Origin: an uncultured Pelagibacteraceae bacterium
GTDB lineage: Bacteria; Pseudomonadota; Alphaproteobacteria; Pelagibacterales; Pelagibacteraceae
Length of the DNA stretch: 64,000 nt
Reading direction: 5' to 3'
NCBI GenBank assembly: GCA_902594405.1
Contig: CACJMB010000003.1
Location: forward strand, 113,649-177,648
Part shown: in pieces, positions 1 to 11,060 of the stretch
Layout of the letters: each line of letters starts with the position of its first letter
How positions within the stretch are numbered: position 1 is the stretch's first letter
Program-made: the position numbers and the translations under genes
The notes under the pieces: model-generated
What the model saw: the letters and a program-made list of their open reading frames with translations, nothing else
Database searches by the model: none
What the model was told of the DNA's origin: nothing

Positions 1-332
1 TCATTTCCAATAAATCGCATTAAAAACCATTTTTGCTTCTGACCTTTGTACTTACCTTTCCAAATAATACCTAGTAATCTATCAGGTAAATCATAGGTTA
101 ATGTACCATCTAATTCTTTTATAAGTTCCACACTTTTGATACTTGTTTCTTCCTCTAGTTCTCTAAATGCAGCTTTTAAATTATCCTCTCCTTCATCAAC
201 ACCACCCTGAGGCATTTGCCAAAAATTTTTAGGATTATCTATTCTTTTTGCTACGAATACTTTATTTTCTTTATTCAATAACACAATTCCGACCCCACTT
301 CTCAGTGGTAAATCTTTAAAATTTTTATTCAT
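1..332 (-). CDS. rppH: RNA 5'-pyrophosphohydrolase RppH (Nudix), 3' end cut by window edge
   Basis: This gene is absent from the ORF track because its stop lies outside the window. Reading the minus strand from the ATG at 332 gives about 110 residues starting MNKNFKDLPLRSGVGIVLLN, followed by FWQMPQGGVDEGE and a Nudix box ending RELEEETSI. That box has Ser where the general Nudix consensus has Gly. The FWQMPQGG motif and Nudix position are typical of RppH, which removes pyrophosphate from 5'-triphosphorylated mRNA to start decay, and of related dinucleoside polyphosphate hydrolases. The start lies one base after the ctpA stop, so it is probably the distal gene of the ctpA operon. Confidence 0.85.
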   Translation of the reverse strand, partial: MNKNFKDLPLRSGVGIVLLNKENKVFVAKRIDNPKNFWQMPQGGVDEGEDNLKAAFRELEEETSIKSVELIKELDGTLTYDLPDRLLGIIWKGKYKGQKQKWFLMRFIGN

Positions 333-333
333 A

Positions 334-1473
334 TTATCCGTTAAGTAACTTAATAGCGTAGTTTAATTGATTATCAGTATCAGTTTTTATTCTAAAATCA
401 TCACCTTCTTCATTTACTTCAATATCTGGTCTAACACCTACTTCAGAAATAGATTTTCCAGAGGGAAGATAATATTTTGCGACAGTTAATCTGATAGCTC
501 CACGATTTTTTAAAGGAATAATTGATTGCACAGAACCTTTACCAAAGCTATTTTCACCAACGATGATTGCTCTTTTGTGATCCTTTAAAGCTCCAGCAAC
601 AATTTCAGATGCAGATGCTGAACCATAGTTAATTAAAACTAATAATGTTTTTCCATCAGTAATATCTCCTTTTCTTGCAAACCATTTTCTATTTTCAGAT
701 TTTTTTCTACTTTTTGTTGAAACTATCTCTCCATTTTCTAGAAAAAAATCTGATATCTTTATTGCTTGAGATAAAAGACCTCCAGGATTATTTCTTAAAT
801 CTAAAATAAATGAATTTAAGTTTTTATTTTTTTTAAGTTTTTTAATTTGCTTTTCTATTTGATCACTACTGTTATCGTTAAACGAAGTAAGCCTGATGTA
901 TCCAATATTTCCGTCTATAATTTCAGATTTTACAGATTGAACCTGAATAACTTCTCTTATGATATTAAATGTTAGCGCTTTTCTTTCACCTCTTCGTCTT
1001 ACTGTTAACTCTATTCCAGAACCTACAGGTCCTCTCATTAAATCAACAGCTTCACTTAATGATTTTCCTTGAACCTGGACATCATTTATTTTGACTATGT
1101 AATCACCAGCTTTTAATCCAGCCCTAGATGCAGGTGTATCATCTATTGGTGAAATTACTTTTACCACACCAGCCTCCATGCTAACTTCAATTCCTAGTCC
1201 ACCAAATTCACCACTAGTTTCTGTTTGCATTTCATCAAAAATTTTAGGAGACATGTAGGATGAATAAGGATCTAAGGATTGTAAAAGTCCATTGATAGCA
1301 GAGTCCATACTCTCAGATTGGTTGAACTCATCAACATACTCTTTATTAATTTTTTCTAGAACCTCACCGAAGAGATCAATTTTTTTATAAATATCAATTT
1401 CAGCTGAAATAACTGTTTTATTTAAATAAAAAACGGAAAAAAAAATTAATAATAAAAATTTAATTTTTTTCAT
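334..1473 (-). CDS. ctpA: C-terminal processing peptidase CtpA (S41 family)
   Basis: Periplasmic tail-specific serine protease of about 379 residues. The ORF track starts at 1509, but the ATG at 1473 is better: it begins a signal sequence (MKKIKFLLLIFF) and forms an ATGA overlap with the rsfS stop. A PDZ domain follows (GGLGIEVSMEAG to AGDYIVKIND). The S41 catalytic domain shows the nucleophile Ser in GSASASEIVAGAL and the general-base Lys in FGKGSVQ. The family processes or degrades periplasmic and membrane proteins from their C-termini. It is co-transcribed with rsfS upstream and rppH downstream, a common alphaproteobacterial order. Confidence 0.93.
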   Translation of the reverse strand: MKKIKFLLLIFFSVFYLNKTVISAEIDIYKKIDLFGEVLEKINKEYVDEFNQSESMDSAINGLLQSLDPYSSYMSPKIFDEMQTETSGEFGGLGIEVSMEAGVVKVISPIDDTPASRAGLKAGDYIVKINDVQVQGKSLSEAVDLMRGPVGSGIELTVRRRGERKALTFNIIREVIQVQSVKSEIIDGNIGYIRLTSFNDNSSDQIEKQIKKLKKNKNLNSFILDLRNNPGGLLSQAIKISDFFLENGEIVSTKSRKKSENRKWFARKGDITDGKTLLVLINYGSASASEIVAGALKDHKRAIIVGENSFGKGSVQSIIPLKNRGAIRLTVAKYYLPSGKSISEVGVRPDIEVNEEGDDFRIKTDTDNQLNYAIKLLNG

Positions 1474-1820
1474 ATCATCACTTTTTCTTTTGGAATTAGC
1501 TCTGACCAAATTTTTTCTAATTCATAAAATTTTCTTTTTTCTGGATGAAAAATATGAACAATCAAATCAATCCCATCAACAAGTTTCCATTCTCCACTTT
1601 CTTTACCCTCAATTTTTGAGTCTTTTACACCGTTATTTTTAAGTTTTTCTAAAACTTGTTCTGATAAAGATTGAATATGTCTAGATGATGTTCCACTTGC
1701 TATGATCATGTAATCAGCCATAGAACTTTTGTCTTTAAGATCAATAGTTACAATGTCTTGAGCTTTATTTAGATCTAGTGTGTTGATTACAATTTCTTTT
1801 AGGTCTGAAATTTTGTCCAT
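1470..1820 (-). CDS. rsfS: Ribosome silencing factor RsfS (YbeB/DUF143)
   Basis: A 116-residue protein of the RsfS/Iojap family, which binds ribosomal protein L14 and blocks joining of the 30S and 50S subunits when nutrients are scarce. The family core is visible in KSSMADYMIIASGTSSRH and in GEWKLVDGIDLIVHIF. Length is usual for the family. It sits 17 bases after nadD and overlaps ctpA by ATGA; the nadD-rsfS pair is conserved widely in bacteria and supports both calls. Confidence 0.95.
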   Translation of the reverse strand: MDKISDLKEIVINTLDLNKAQDIVTIDLKDKSSMADYMIIASGTSSRHIQSLSEQVLEKLKNNGVKDSKIEGKESGEWKLVDGIDLIVHIFHPEKRKFYELEKIWSELIPKEKVMI

Positions 1821-1837
1821 TAATTGAATTTAGATTA

Positions 1838-2359
1838 TCAAATTTTTCTTAATTGAGAAGATGAAATGTTGACTTTATTAAACTCAATAAACTCTAGATT
1901 GGTCTTATTAAGTTGCTTAAATGTCTTTGATTTTAAAGAATTTTTTTTATACCCATGTCTATCAAAAACTAGGATGTTACATTTTTGTGAAATTAATTTA
2001 GATTTATACCATTTATGAAAATTAATAAGGTTGTCGGCACCCATTAAAAAATAAATTTCAATTCTTTTATCTTTTTTTAAATGATTGATTAAATTAATAG
2101 TTTTATTTGATTTAATAATTTTTTCATAAAATTTAACCTTAATAAATGAATTTGTACTAATAATTTTTTTACAATATTTAATTCTGTTAGCAACAGATGT
2201 CTTGCTCTCTATTTTAAATGGATTTTTTTTTGTAATTGCCCAAATAACTTTTTTGAGTTTGAATCTTTTTTTTGCTTCCTTAGAAATTGCCAAATGTCCT
2301 TTATGAGCAGGATCAAACGATCCACCTAATACACCAATTTTTATTTTTGTTTTATTCAA
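1838..2359 (-). CDS. nadD: Nicotinate-nucleotide adenylyltransferase NadD
   Basis: Transfers AMP from ATP to nicotinate mononucleotide in NAD synthesis, in the cytosol. The N-terminal nucleotidyltransferase motif GGSFDPAHKGH carries the conserved HxGH-type site, and the C-terminal ISSSQLRKI matches the second nucleotide-binding signature. At 173 residues it is a little short because it ends directly after this motif. It starts one base after the proA stop and lies upstream of rsfS, so it belongs to the obgE-proB-proA-nadD-rsfS transcription unit. Confidence 0.93.
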   Translation of the reverse strand: MNKTKIKIGVLGGSFDPAHKGHLAISKEAKKRFKLKKVIWAITKKNPFKIESKTSVANRIKYCKKIISTNSFIKVKFYEKIIKSNKTINLINHLKKDKRIEIYFLMGADNLINFHKWYKSKLISQKCNILVFDRHGYKKNSLKSKTFKQLNKTNLEFIEFNKVNISSSQLRKI

Positions 2360-2360
2360 T

Positions 2361-3611
2361 TTAATTTCTTATTTTACCATTACTAGTGATTTCATATTTA
2401 TATGAAATCAATTGATTTAAACCTACAGGACCTCTTGGTGGTAGCGTATTAGTAGAAATTCCAACTTCTCCACCAAATCCAAATTCACCGCCATCAGCAA
2501 ATTGAGTTGAGGTATTATGCATTGCAATTGAGCTTTTAACATTTTTTAGGAAATATTTTGCTGTCTTTTTATTTTTTGTAATGATGGAGTCAGTGTGCAT
2601 AGTTCCATATTTGTTAATATGCTTAATTGCCTCTTCAGAATTTTTAACAACTTTAACAGATACAATTGATGATAAATATTCAGTTGACCAATCTTTTTCT
2701 TTTGCAGGATATACTTGACCATTGTAATAACTTTTCAAAATCTTATCGCCAATTATTTTACAACCACTATTTTCAAGTTCTTGCAAAATAGGATTACTAA
2801 ATTTTTTGACTATATTTTTATGAATAAGAATAGTTTCAGTTGCACCACAAATACTTGTATTTCTTAATTTAGCGTTATAGACAATTTCTTTAGCCATTTT
2901 TAATTCTGCATCTTTATCTATATAAGTATGACAAAGCCCCTCTAAGTGCCCGATTATAGGTACTTTGGATAATTCTAAAACTTTTTTGACTAAATTTTTT
3001 CCACCACGAGGTATGATGACATCGATATATTTTTTCATCTTAGAAAGCATAATATCCACAAGCTTCCTTTTTTTTGAATCAATAAATTGTATAAAGTTTT
3101 CATTAACTTTATTTTTTTTAAGTGCTTTTCTAAACAGCTTAGCTAAAGCTTTATTTGAATTTATGGCCTCAGAGCCTCCTTTCAAAATCACTACATTTCC
3201 AGATTTAAAACAAAGACTAGCAACATCTGAAGTTACATTTGGTCTACTTTCATAAATAACCCCAATAACTCCAATTGGTATTGAAACTCTTTTAATATTC
3301 AAACCATTTGGTCTTTTCCATTTTTCTAAAGTGCTATCTATAGGATCCCTTAATTTAGCTATTTTTAAAATAGAATTTATAATTCCATCTAATTTATTTT
3401 CATTTAAATGAAGTCTTTTGATTAAGTTTTCTTTTAACCCTTTTTTTCTTGCGTAATTAATATCTTTTGAATTTTGATTAATAATAAATTTTTTTTCATT
3501 CTTAATTAATTTCGCGTAATCATTTAAGACTTTATTTTTTACTTCAGTTGTAACTTTATACTCACTAGCTTTTCGAGCCTTTATTCCAATTAAATTCATA
3601 TATTTAATCAT
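2361..3611 (-). CDS. proA: Gamma-glutamyl phosphate reductase ProA
   Basis: NADPH-dependent reduction of glutamyl-5-phosphate to glutamate-5-semialdehyde, second step of proline synthesis. The protein (416 residues) has the aldehyde-dehydrogenase fold: PIGVIGVIYESRPNV in the nucleotide-binding half, the catalytic Cys in NTSICGATET, and the family C-terminal motif FGFGGEVGISTNTLPPRGPVG. The ATG at 3611 directly abuts the proB stop; a second ATG four codons in is an alternative. The tight coupling with proB fits the channelled labile intermediate. Confidence 0.95.
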   Translation of the reverse strand: MIKYMNLIGIKARKASEYKVTTEVKNKVLNDYAKLIKNEKKFIINQNSKDINYARKKGLKENLIKRLHLNENKLDGIINSILKIAKLRDPIDSTLEKWKRPNGLNIKRVSIPIGVIGVIYESRPNVTSDVASLCFKSGNVVILKGGSEAINSNKALAKLFRKALKKNKVNENFIQFIDSKKRKLVDIMLSKMKKYIDVIIPRGGKNLVKKVLELSKVPIIGHLEGLCHTYIDKDAELKMAKEIVYNAKLRNTSICGATETILIHKNIVKKFSNPILQELENSGCKIIGDKILKSYYNGQVYPAKEKDWSTEYLSSIVSVKVVKNSEEAIKHINKYGTMHTDSIITKNKKTAKYFLKNVKSSIAMHNTSTQFADGGEFGFGGEVGISTNTLPPRGPVGLNQLISYKYEITSNGKIRN

Positions 3612-5706
<2,095 letters not shown>

Positions 5707-5722
5707 TTAATTGGTTGTACTA

Positions 5723-5977
5723 TTAATTGGGCTTTACAGAAACGAAAGTTCTATCTGATTTAGATTTTTTGAAAACAACTTTCCCTTTAACAACTGAAAA
5801 TATTGAATGATCTTTACCCATACCAACATTTTCACCTGGAAAAATCTTAGTTCCTCTTTGTCTAACAATTATGTTTCCAGGAATTACTGTTTCACCACCA
5901 TACTTTTTTACACCAAGTCTTCTACCGGCACTATCTCGTCCGTTTCGTGATGATCCACCTGCTTTTTTTGTTGCCAT
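5723..5977 (-). CDS. rpmA: 50S ribosomal protein L27
   Basis: An 84-residue L27 with the typical N-terminus [16 protein letters not shown] and the [14 protein letters not shown] core. L27 reaches towards the peptidyl transferase centre of the 50S subunit. There is no N-terminal extension of the kind cleaved in Firmicutes. It lies 14 bases after rplU and is followed by obgE, all read leftward from the promoter before rplU. Confidence 0.97.
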   Translation of the reverse strand: MATKKAGGSSRNGRDSAGRRLGVKKYGGETVIPGNIIVRQRGTKIFPGENVGMGKDHSIFSVVKGKVVFKKSKSDRTFVSVKPN

Positions 5978-5991
5978 AATTTACCTAATAA

Positions 5992-6390
5992 CTATTTGCT
6001 TACTGCTTCCTTAACTTCTTCTTTATTTGAAGTTTTAGAAATTTTTTCAGCTTCTGATAACACTTTACCATCTTTTGAAAAAATTTTGTTAATTCTTATC
6101 ATAGAATATTGTTGTCTATGCCCATTTTTTCTTCTTGAATTTTGTCTTCTTCTTTTTTTAAAAATTAAAATAGTTCTATTTTTGCTATTTTGAATTAAAT
6201 CAGCCTCTACTTTTGCACCTTCAACATTTGGAGTTCCAATTTCAATTGATTTATCATCACCATATGCCAAGATTTCATTAAACTCTATTTTAGTCTCAGG
6301 TTTAGAGTCTGGTAGTTTTTCAATTTTTAGAATTTCTCCAGATTTTACTTTATACTGTTTTCCACCTGTTTTTATTACTGCGTATGACAT
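5992..6390 (-). CDS. rplU: 50S ribosomal protein L21
   Basis: L21 family protein, 132 residues, starting MSYAVIKTGGKQYKVKSGE, with the RNA-binding motif FKKRRRQNSRRKNGHRQQYS. A Lys/Glu-rich tail of about 25 residues after the usual end of the family (KISKTSNKEEVKEAVSK) is common in alphaproteobacteria. It is the first gene of the leftward cluster down to rppH and has a good sigma-70-type promoter directly upstream. Confidence 0.97.
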   Translation of the reverse strand: MSYAVIKTGGKQYKVKSGEILKIEKLPDSKPETKIEFNEILAYGDDKSIEIGTPNVEGAKVEADLIQNSKNRTILIFKKRRRQNSRRKNGHRQQYSMIRINKIFSKDGKVLSEAEKISKTSNKEEVKEAVSK

Positions 6391-6416
6391 AGTATGATTT
6401 AATTTAAAGTTACCGC

Positions 6417-6444
6417 AATATAGTTGTAGTCAGCCTTTAGTCAA
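6417..6444 (-). promoter_or_regulatory. Sigma-70-type promoter of rplU
   Basis: On the minus strand TTGACT is followed after 16 bases by TATATT, near-consensus -35 and -10 boxes. The expected start of transcription is about 20 bases before the rplU ATG. It would drive rplU-rpmA-obgE and probably the whole leftward run to rppH, since no gap in between is larger than about 31 bases. It lies in the 64-base gap after the gloB stop. Confidence 0.7.
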
Positions 6445-6454
6445 GCCGAATTAA

Positions 6455-7174
6455 TTAGAAATTATCCTTAAAATCTCTTAATTTTGAAAAGGTTTCTACA
6501 TCTTTTGCTCTTAAAAATATATTACAATCCAATTCCTCTTTTAAAGTTGAGGGTATGGTAGGAATTCCATTTTCTCTGAATTTTTCTATTTTTTCTATTT
6601 TTTTTTGTAAATCTTTATTCTCAGAATCATATTTTTTACAAAATTTTGCATTGTTAAGAGTGTATTCATGACCACAATAAATTTTTGTCTCTTTTGGTAA
6701 TAATTTAATTTTGTTCAAAGACTCAAACATTTCTTCATAAGAGCCTTCAAATATTTTTCCGCAGCCAAGTGAAAAAAGTGTATCTCCAGTAAAAACTAAT
6801 TTTTCTTTAAAAAAATTAAAACAAATATGTCCTGATGTGTGTCCAGGTATATGCATAATTTTAGCTTCAAAGTTTTCAGCTTTCCATATTTGATTATCTT
6901 CTAACAATATGTCTATTCCGGGAATTCTTTTTGAGTCTCCTTTAAAACCTACAACAACTGATCCATATTTTTTTTTTAATTCTTGATTTCCTCCAATGTG
7001 ATCATAGTGATGATGAGTATTAAGAATGTATTTTAATTTTATATTTTTATTCTTTAGGAAATTTATTATTGGCTCAGCCTCACTAGGATCTACAATACAC
7101 GCAGAATTGTTATTCTCGTCTATTATTAAATAGCTATAATTGTCTTGAAGACAAGATATAATTTCAATACGCAT
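6455..7174 (-). CDS. gloB: Hydroxyacylglutathione hydrolase (glyoxalase II)
   Basis: Metallo-beta-lactamase-fold hydrolase, 239 residues, that splits S-lactoylglutathione to D-lactate and glutathione in methylglyoxal detoxification. The dinuclear metal site is seen in NTHHHYDHIGGN, HIPGHTSGH, FTGDTLFSLGCGK and the CGHEYT motif. The C-terminal helical region with NIFLRAK is typical of glyoxalase II and separates it from other family members. It starts one base after metW and ends the metX-metW-gloB unit. Confidence 0.93.
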   Translation of the reverse strand: MRIEIISCLQDNYSYLIIDENNNSACIVDPSEAEPIINFLKNKNIKLKYILNTHHHYDHIGGNQELKKKYGSVVVGFKGDSKRIPGIDILLEDNQIWKAENFEAKIMHIPGHTSGHICFNFFKEKLVFTGDTLFSLGCGKIFEGSYEEMFESLNKIKLLPKETKIYCGHEYTLNNAKFCKKYDSENKDLQKKIEKIEKFRENGIPTIPSTLKEELDCNIFLRAKDVETFSKLRDFKDNF

Positions 7175-7175
7175 T

Positions 7176-7772
7176 TTATTTTTCTATCAAAAATATACCT
7201 AGATCTGCAAACAAATTTTTAACGCCTAAATTACTCTGATTTATTATTGATGAATTAAGATTATTTAAAGCGAGTGATTTAAAAATCTTTATATCTTTTG
7301 ATTTTACAAAATGAAAAAAATCTTTGATTGTGCACATGTGTAAATTTGGAGTGTTATACCATTCATCTGGTAATGTTTTTGTAATTGGCATTGTACCTTT
7401 AAATAATAAATGAAATCTTACTTTCCAGTATCCAAAATTAGGAATCGTAACTATTGCTTTTTTTCCAACTCTTAAGAGTTCATCTAAAACTAATTCAGGA
7501 TTAAGAAAAGCTTGAAGCGTTTGACTTAAAACAACATAATCAAATGATTTGTCTGGAAATTGCTTTAAATCTTTTTCAGCATTTCCTTCAATTACAGTTA
7601 AACCTTTAGCAATACATTCTTGCACCTTTTCTTTTGAAATCTCTAATCCTCTTATATTTATGTTTTTATTATCCTTTAAAAATTTCATCAAAGTTCCATC
7701 GGCACAACCTACATCTAATACTTTCTTATCTTTTTCAATTAAATCTGCTATTACCTGAAATTCATTTTTCAT
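7176..7772 (-). CDS. metW: Methionine biosynthesis protein MetW
   Basis: SAM-methyltransferase-fold protein of 198 residues, with VLDVGCADGTLMKFL near the N-terminus and the MetW-specific LSQTLQAF. MetW partners MetX and is required for, or improves, homoserine acyltransfer in proteobacteria; its own catalytic role is not settled. It follows metX with a two-base gap, and the metX-metW pair is a standard proteobacterial arrangement. The SAM-II element before metX would also control it. Confidence 0.93.
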   Translation of the reverse strand: MKNEFQVIADLIEKDKKVLDVGCADGTLMKFLKDNKNINIRGLEISKEKVQECIAKGLTVIEGNAEKDLKQFPDKSFDYVVLSQTLQAFLNPELVLDELLRVGKKAIVTIPNFGYWKVRFHLLFKGTMPITKTLPDEWYNTPNLHMCTIKDFFHFVKSKDIKIFKSLALNNLNSSIINQSNLGVKNLFADLGIFLIEK

Positions 7773-7774
7773 AA

Positions 7775-8890
7775 TTAATTTTCTTCGTAAGATTTATCTA
7801 AAAAGTTTTTAAGTGCACTCAAGAAATCAGGAACGTCTAGTAAAAATGAGTCATGACCTTTATCTGACTCAATTTCTACAAATCCAACATCAGCTCCTAT
7901 TGAGTTTAAAGCAATCACAATATCTTTGTTTTCTTGGGTTGGATAAAGCCAATCTGAAGTAAAAGAAATTATAAAAAATTTCGCGTTTGTATTTACAAAT
8001 GCTTCTGAAAGATTACCATTGAATTGCTTAGCTAAATCAAAATAATCCATAGCTCTAGTAATATAAAGATAACTATTTGCATCAAATCTATCTACGAAAA
8101 CTGAGCCCTGATATCTTAAATAACTTTCTATTTGAAAATCAGCGTCAAATCCAAATTTAAGATCTTCTCTTTCTTGTAACTTTCTTCCAAATTTTTCCTG
8201 CAAACCTTTTTTAGATAAATAAGTAATATGAGCTGCCATTCTAGCTACTGCCAATCCTTTTCCAGGATTAGTATCATTTGATGTATAATTTCCATCCTTC
8301 CAGTTACTATCAGCTGTAATAGCTTGTCTACCCAGCTCGTTAAAAGCAATATTTTGAGCTGAATGACTAGATGTGGTTGCTATCGGTATCACTGTTTTAG
8401 ATTTATCAGGAAAGTTGCTAATAAACTGAAGGACTTGCATACCTCCCATTGAACCACCAGTTATAGAAAACAGTTTATCAATACCAAAATGATCAAGTAA
8501 ATTATATTGAGCATTCACCATATCATTAATTGTAATAACAGGAAAATTTGTTCCAAAAATTTTTTGATCAGGATCTTTATGACTTGGTCCGTATGATCCC
8601 ATACATCCACCAATTACGTTGGAGCAAATAACAAAATATTTATTCGTATCGATAGCCTTATCAGGACCTACTGCATAACTCCACCAACCCTCTTTGTTAG
8701 TTACAGGGTTTATTCCGGTTACAAATTGATCTCCTGTTAGAGCATGAAAAATTAATATTGCATTATCTTTTTTTGAATTAAGTGAACCGTAAGTTTCATA
8801 GGCTATCGGAAAATCTTTTATGGTCTTTCCACAGTCTAATTTTAGTGGTTTCTTTATAATTAAAGTTTTTATGTTTTTCTCAGTATTCAT
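7775..8890 (-). CDS. metX: Homoserine O-acyltransferase MetX
   Basis: Alpha/beta-hydrolase-fold enzyme (371 residues) that activates homoserine for methionine synthesis. The nucleophile elbow is [12 protein letters not shown], and the catalytic His lies in [12 protein letters not shown] near the C-terminus. MetX was named as an acetyltransferase, but many proteobacterial members, especially those paired with MetW, are reported to use succinyl-CoA; sequence reading here cannot decide. Transcription starts leftward from a promoter followed at once by a SAM-II riboswitch, so expression should fall when SAM is plentiful. Confidence 0.93.
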   Translation of the reverse strand: MNTEKNIKTLIIKKPLKLDCGKTIKDFPIAYETYGSLNSKKDNAILIFHALTGDQFVTGINPVTNKEGWWSYAVGPDKAIDTNKYFVICSNVIGGCMGSYGPSHKDPDQKIFGTNFPVITINDMVNAQYNLLDHFGIDKLFSITGGSMGGMQVLQFISNFPDKSKTVIPIATTSSHSAQNIAFNELGRQAITADSNWKDGNYTSNDTNPGKGLAVARMAAHITYLSKKGLQEKFGRKLQEREDLKFGFDADFQIESYLRYQGSVFVDRFDANSYLYITRAMDYFDLAKQFNGNLSEAFVNTNAKFFIISFTSDWLYPTQENKDIVIALNSIGADVGFVEIESDKGHDSFLLDVPDFLSALKNFLDKSYEEN

Positions 8891-8924
8891 AGTTTTTGAC
8901 TGTTTCGAATTGTGAGAAAAAAAA

Positions 8925-8975
8925 CTATTTTAGCGGTTTTTTTTAAGCGCTCGCAATTCAGTTAAATCAGCGCAT
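8925..8975 (-). promoter_or_regulatory. SAM-II riboswitch upstream of metX
   Basis: On the minus strand GCGCTGATTTAAC is followed by ATTGCGAGCGC and, after an A-rich stretch, CGCTAAAA. From memory this matches the marine metagenomic SAM-II aptamer used for structural work: the 5-bp P1 stem (GCGCT with AGCGC, 8969-8973 and 8947-8951), the GATTTAAC loop and the GCTAAAA strand of the pseudoknot. It starts a few bases after the predicted transcription start and ends about 34 bases before the metX ATG. Position in front of metX is the classic SAM-II setting. Confidence 0.9.
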
Positions 8976-8979
8976 AATT

Positions 8980-9008
8980 TTTTTACTAGAACTTATTTAT
9001 TATGTCAA
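8980..9008 (-). promoter_or_regulatory. Promoter of the metX-metW-gloB unit
   Basis: TTGACA (perfect -35, at 9003-9008) is followed after 17 bases by TAAAAA. The expected transcription start falls directly before the SAM-II aptamer, which supports both calls. The -10 box is weak, so the exact hexamer could be shifted by a base or two. Confidence 0.6.
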
Positions 9009-9081
9009 TTTTTTAAAAAAACCTCTTATTCTCTATAAAATTTTGTAATTTTATCTATAAAGAGCACATAAATTAAAAAAA

Positions 9082-10167
9082 ATGATAACTCCAAATTTCA
9101 AAAAATTTAAAATTGAGGCTTATAAGCCTGGTAAATCAAAAGTTAAGAAACTTAAGAACGTCATTAAGCTTTCTGCAAATGAGTCTGCTTTAGGTATGAG
9201 CCCTAAAGCAAAGAAAATAATATCAAATAAAAATCTGAATTTAGATAAATATCCAGATGGAAAATCTCAAAATTTAAGAAAAGCAATATCTAAAGCATAT
9301 AAATGCAATTCTGAGAAAATTATTTGTGGAGCTGGTTCAGATGAAGTTATTCAAATGCTCTGCCAGTTGTTTTTAAACCCAAAAGATGAGGTTGTGGTAC
9401 CAGAATACAGTTTTTTAATGTACAGAATTTACTCAAAAATTGTAGGTGCAAAAGTTGTATATGCAAAAGAAATTAATTTTAAAGTTTCAGTAAATGAAAT
9501 TTTAAAAAAAATAACAAAAAAAACTAAAATCGTGTTTATAGCTAACCCAAACAATCCTACAGGAACTTACTTAACGAAAATAGAAGTTTTAGAATTAAGA
9601 AAAAAATTAAATAAAAAAATTTTACTAGTTATAGATGATGCCTATGCAGAATATATGAAAAACAAAGATTATTCATCCGGGTTAGATTTGTTTAAAAATA
9701 AAAACAATGTTTTCATCCTTAGAACTTTTTCAAAAATGTTTGGATTAGCTTCTCTGAGAGTAGGTTGGGGCTATGGATCAAAAAAAATAGTTGATGCGCT
9801 AAATGTTATAAAACCACCATTTAATGTAAATGGTATTGCTCAATTAGCTGCCACCGAGTCACTGAAAGATAGAGCTTTCATAACTAAATCGATTAGACAT
9901 AATTTATTATATTCTGAAAAAATTAAGAAATTTCTTGAGACATATAATATTTTTTCAAATTCAGTTTCAGCAAATTTTTTGTTACTTAATTTTGAAAAAT
10001 GCAGATATTCAGCAAAATTTTTGTATGAAAAACTTAAAAATAAGGGAATTATTTTAAGATCAACAGAAGATGGTTATCATATAAAGAATAAATTAAGGTT
10101 AACTATTGGATCTAAAAAAGAAAACTTAAAATTTATGAGTGTTATTAAGCAAGTATTGAAAAAATGA
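9082..10167 (+). CDS. hisC: Histidinol-phosphate aminotransferase HisC
   Basis: PLP-dependent fold-type I aminotransferase, 361 residues. Family landmarks are KLSANESALGMSPKA near the N-terminus, AGSDEVIQ, NPNNPTGT, and the PLP lysine in RTFSKMFGLASLRVGW. HisC converts imidazole-acetol phosphate to histidinol phosphate. It overlaps the prephenate dehydrogenase gene by ATGA, so a role in transaminating aromatic precursors is also likely, as found for many HisC proteins beside tyrA. Confidence 0.9.
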   Translation: MITPNFKKFKIEAYKPGKSKVKKLKNVIKLSANESALGMSPKAKKIISNKNLNLDKYPDGKSQNLRKAISKAYKCNSEKIICGAGSDEVIQMLCQLFLNPKDEVVVPEYSFLMYRIYSKIVGAKVVYAKEINFKVSVNEILKKITKKTKIVFIANPNNPTGTYLTKIEVLELRKKLNKKILLVIDDAYAEYMKNKDYSSGLDLFKNKNNVFILRTFSKMFGLASLRVGWGYGSKKIVDALNVIKPPFNVNGIAQLAATESLKDRAFITKSIRHNLLYSEKIKKFLETYNIFSNSVSANFLLLNFEKCRYSAKFLYEKLKNKGIILRSTEDGYHIKNKLRLTIGSKKENLKFMSVIKQVLKK

Positions 10168-11060
10168 AAAATATTTTAATTATTGGCTGTGGGTTATTAG
10201 GTTCATCTTTATTAAGGCGTATTAGCAAAAAAAAAATAGCAAAAAAAATATTTATTTATGAAAAATCAAAATCAAATATTGCTAAGATAAAAAGATTAAA
10301 ATTACCTGGAACAATTGTTAAATCATTAAAAGAAGGTGCAAGTAATTCCGATTTAATCATCTTTTGTACACCAATGAGTGAATACAAAAATATTATTTTA
10401 AAAATTAATAAATTTATACCATCGAAAACATTGATTACAGATATTGGTTCTTCAAAAATTGAAACTTCTAAAATTATAAATAAATTTTTAAAGAAAGGTA
10501 TTCATTGGATTCAAAGTCACCCAATAGCTGGATCAGAGGTCAGTGGACCAGAGCATGGTAAAGAAAATATGTTTACTGATAGATGGTGCATAATAATTAA
10601 AGAAAAAAATATTAAAAAAAATAATATAAATATTCTAATTAAGTTTTGGAAAAAAATTGGAGCAAAAGTAGTTGTTATGAGCGCTGAAAAACATGACAAA
10701 ATTTTTTCTATTACTAGTCATTTACCACACTTAATTGCATATAATCTGGTGAAATCTGCACAAGATTTTGAGAAAAAACAAAATTATAAGCTCATCAAAT
10801 ATAGCGCTGGTGGATTACGAGATTTTTCTAGGATTGCAGCATCAAATGAAATCATGTGGAGAGATATTTTTTTTAACAATAAAAATAATATTTCAAAAGC
10901 GATTGATTTATTTATTAAAAATTTAAATCAATTTAAAAAAGATATTAACTCAAAAAATAATAAGTCTATCTTAAAGAAACTTATTCAGACTAAAAAAGTA
11001 AGGTCAAAAATCATCAAATTGAAACAAGATATTGATAAACCTGACTTTGGAAGAAATTAA
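10164..11060 (+). CDS. tyrA: Prephenate/cyclohexadienyl dehydrogenase TyrA
   Basis: NAD(P)-dependent dehydrogenase of 298 residues in tyrosine synthesis. The Rossmann motif IIGCGLLGSSLLRR opens the protein, and the substrate-binding SHPIAGSEVSGPEHG and the later TSHLPHLIAY are hallmarks of the family. No chorismate mutase or ACT domain is present. Whether it acts on prephenate or arogenate cannot be read from the sequence. It is coupled to hisC by a 4-base overlap, and its 3' end overlaps the convergent NlpC/P60 gene by 4 bases. Confidence 0.9.
   Translation: MKNILIIGCGLLGSSLLRRISKKKIAKKIFIYEKSKSNIAKIKRLKLPGTIVKSLKEGASNSDLIIFCTPMSEYKNIILKINKFIPSKTLITDIGSSKIETSKIINKFLKKGIHWIQSHPIAGSEVSGPEHGKENMFTDRWCIIIKEKNIKKNNINILIKFWKKIGAKVVVMSAEKHDKIFSITSHLPHLIAYNLVKSAQDFEKKQNYKLIKYSAGGLRDFSRIAASNEIMWRDIFFNNKNNISKAIDLFIKNLNQFKKDINSKNNKSILKKLIQTKKVRSKIIKLKQDIDKPDFGRN

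Noticed and set aside
1838-2359. nadD considered truncated because it ends at ISSSQLRKI
   Set aside because: Both nucleotide-binding motifs are present and the family naturally ends shortly after this signature, so it is judged complete.
2965-3255. 96-residue plus-strand ORF inside proA
   Set aside because: Lies wholly antisense to proA, which has all its family motifs; composition (Phe/Ser rich) is the mirror of Lys/Glu-rich codons. A shadow.
9051-9060. TTATCTATAA upstream of hisC, identical to the BioR-box consensus as I recall it
   Set aside because: hisC has no biotin link, the site is not near bioY, and such an AT palindrome is expected by chance in this base composition.
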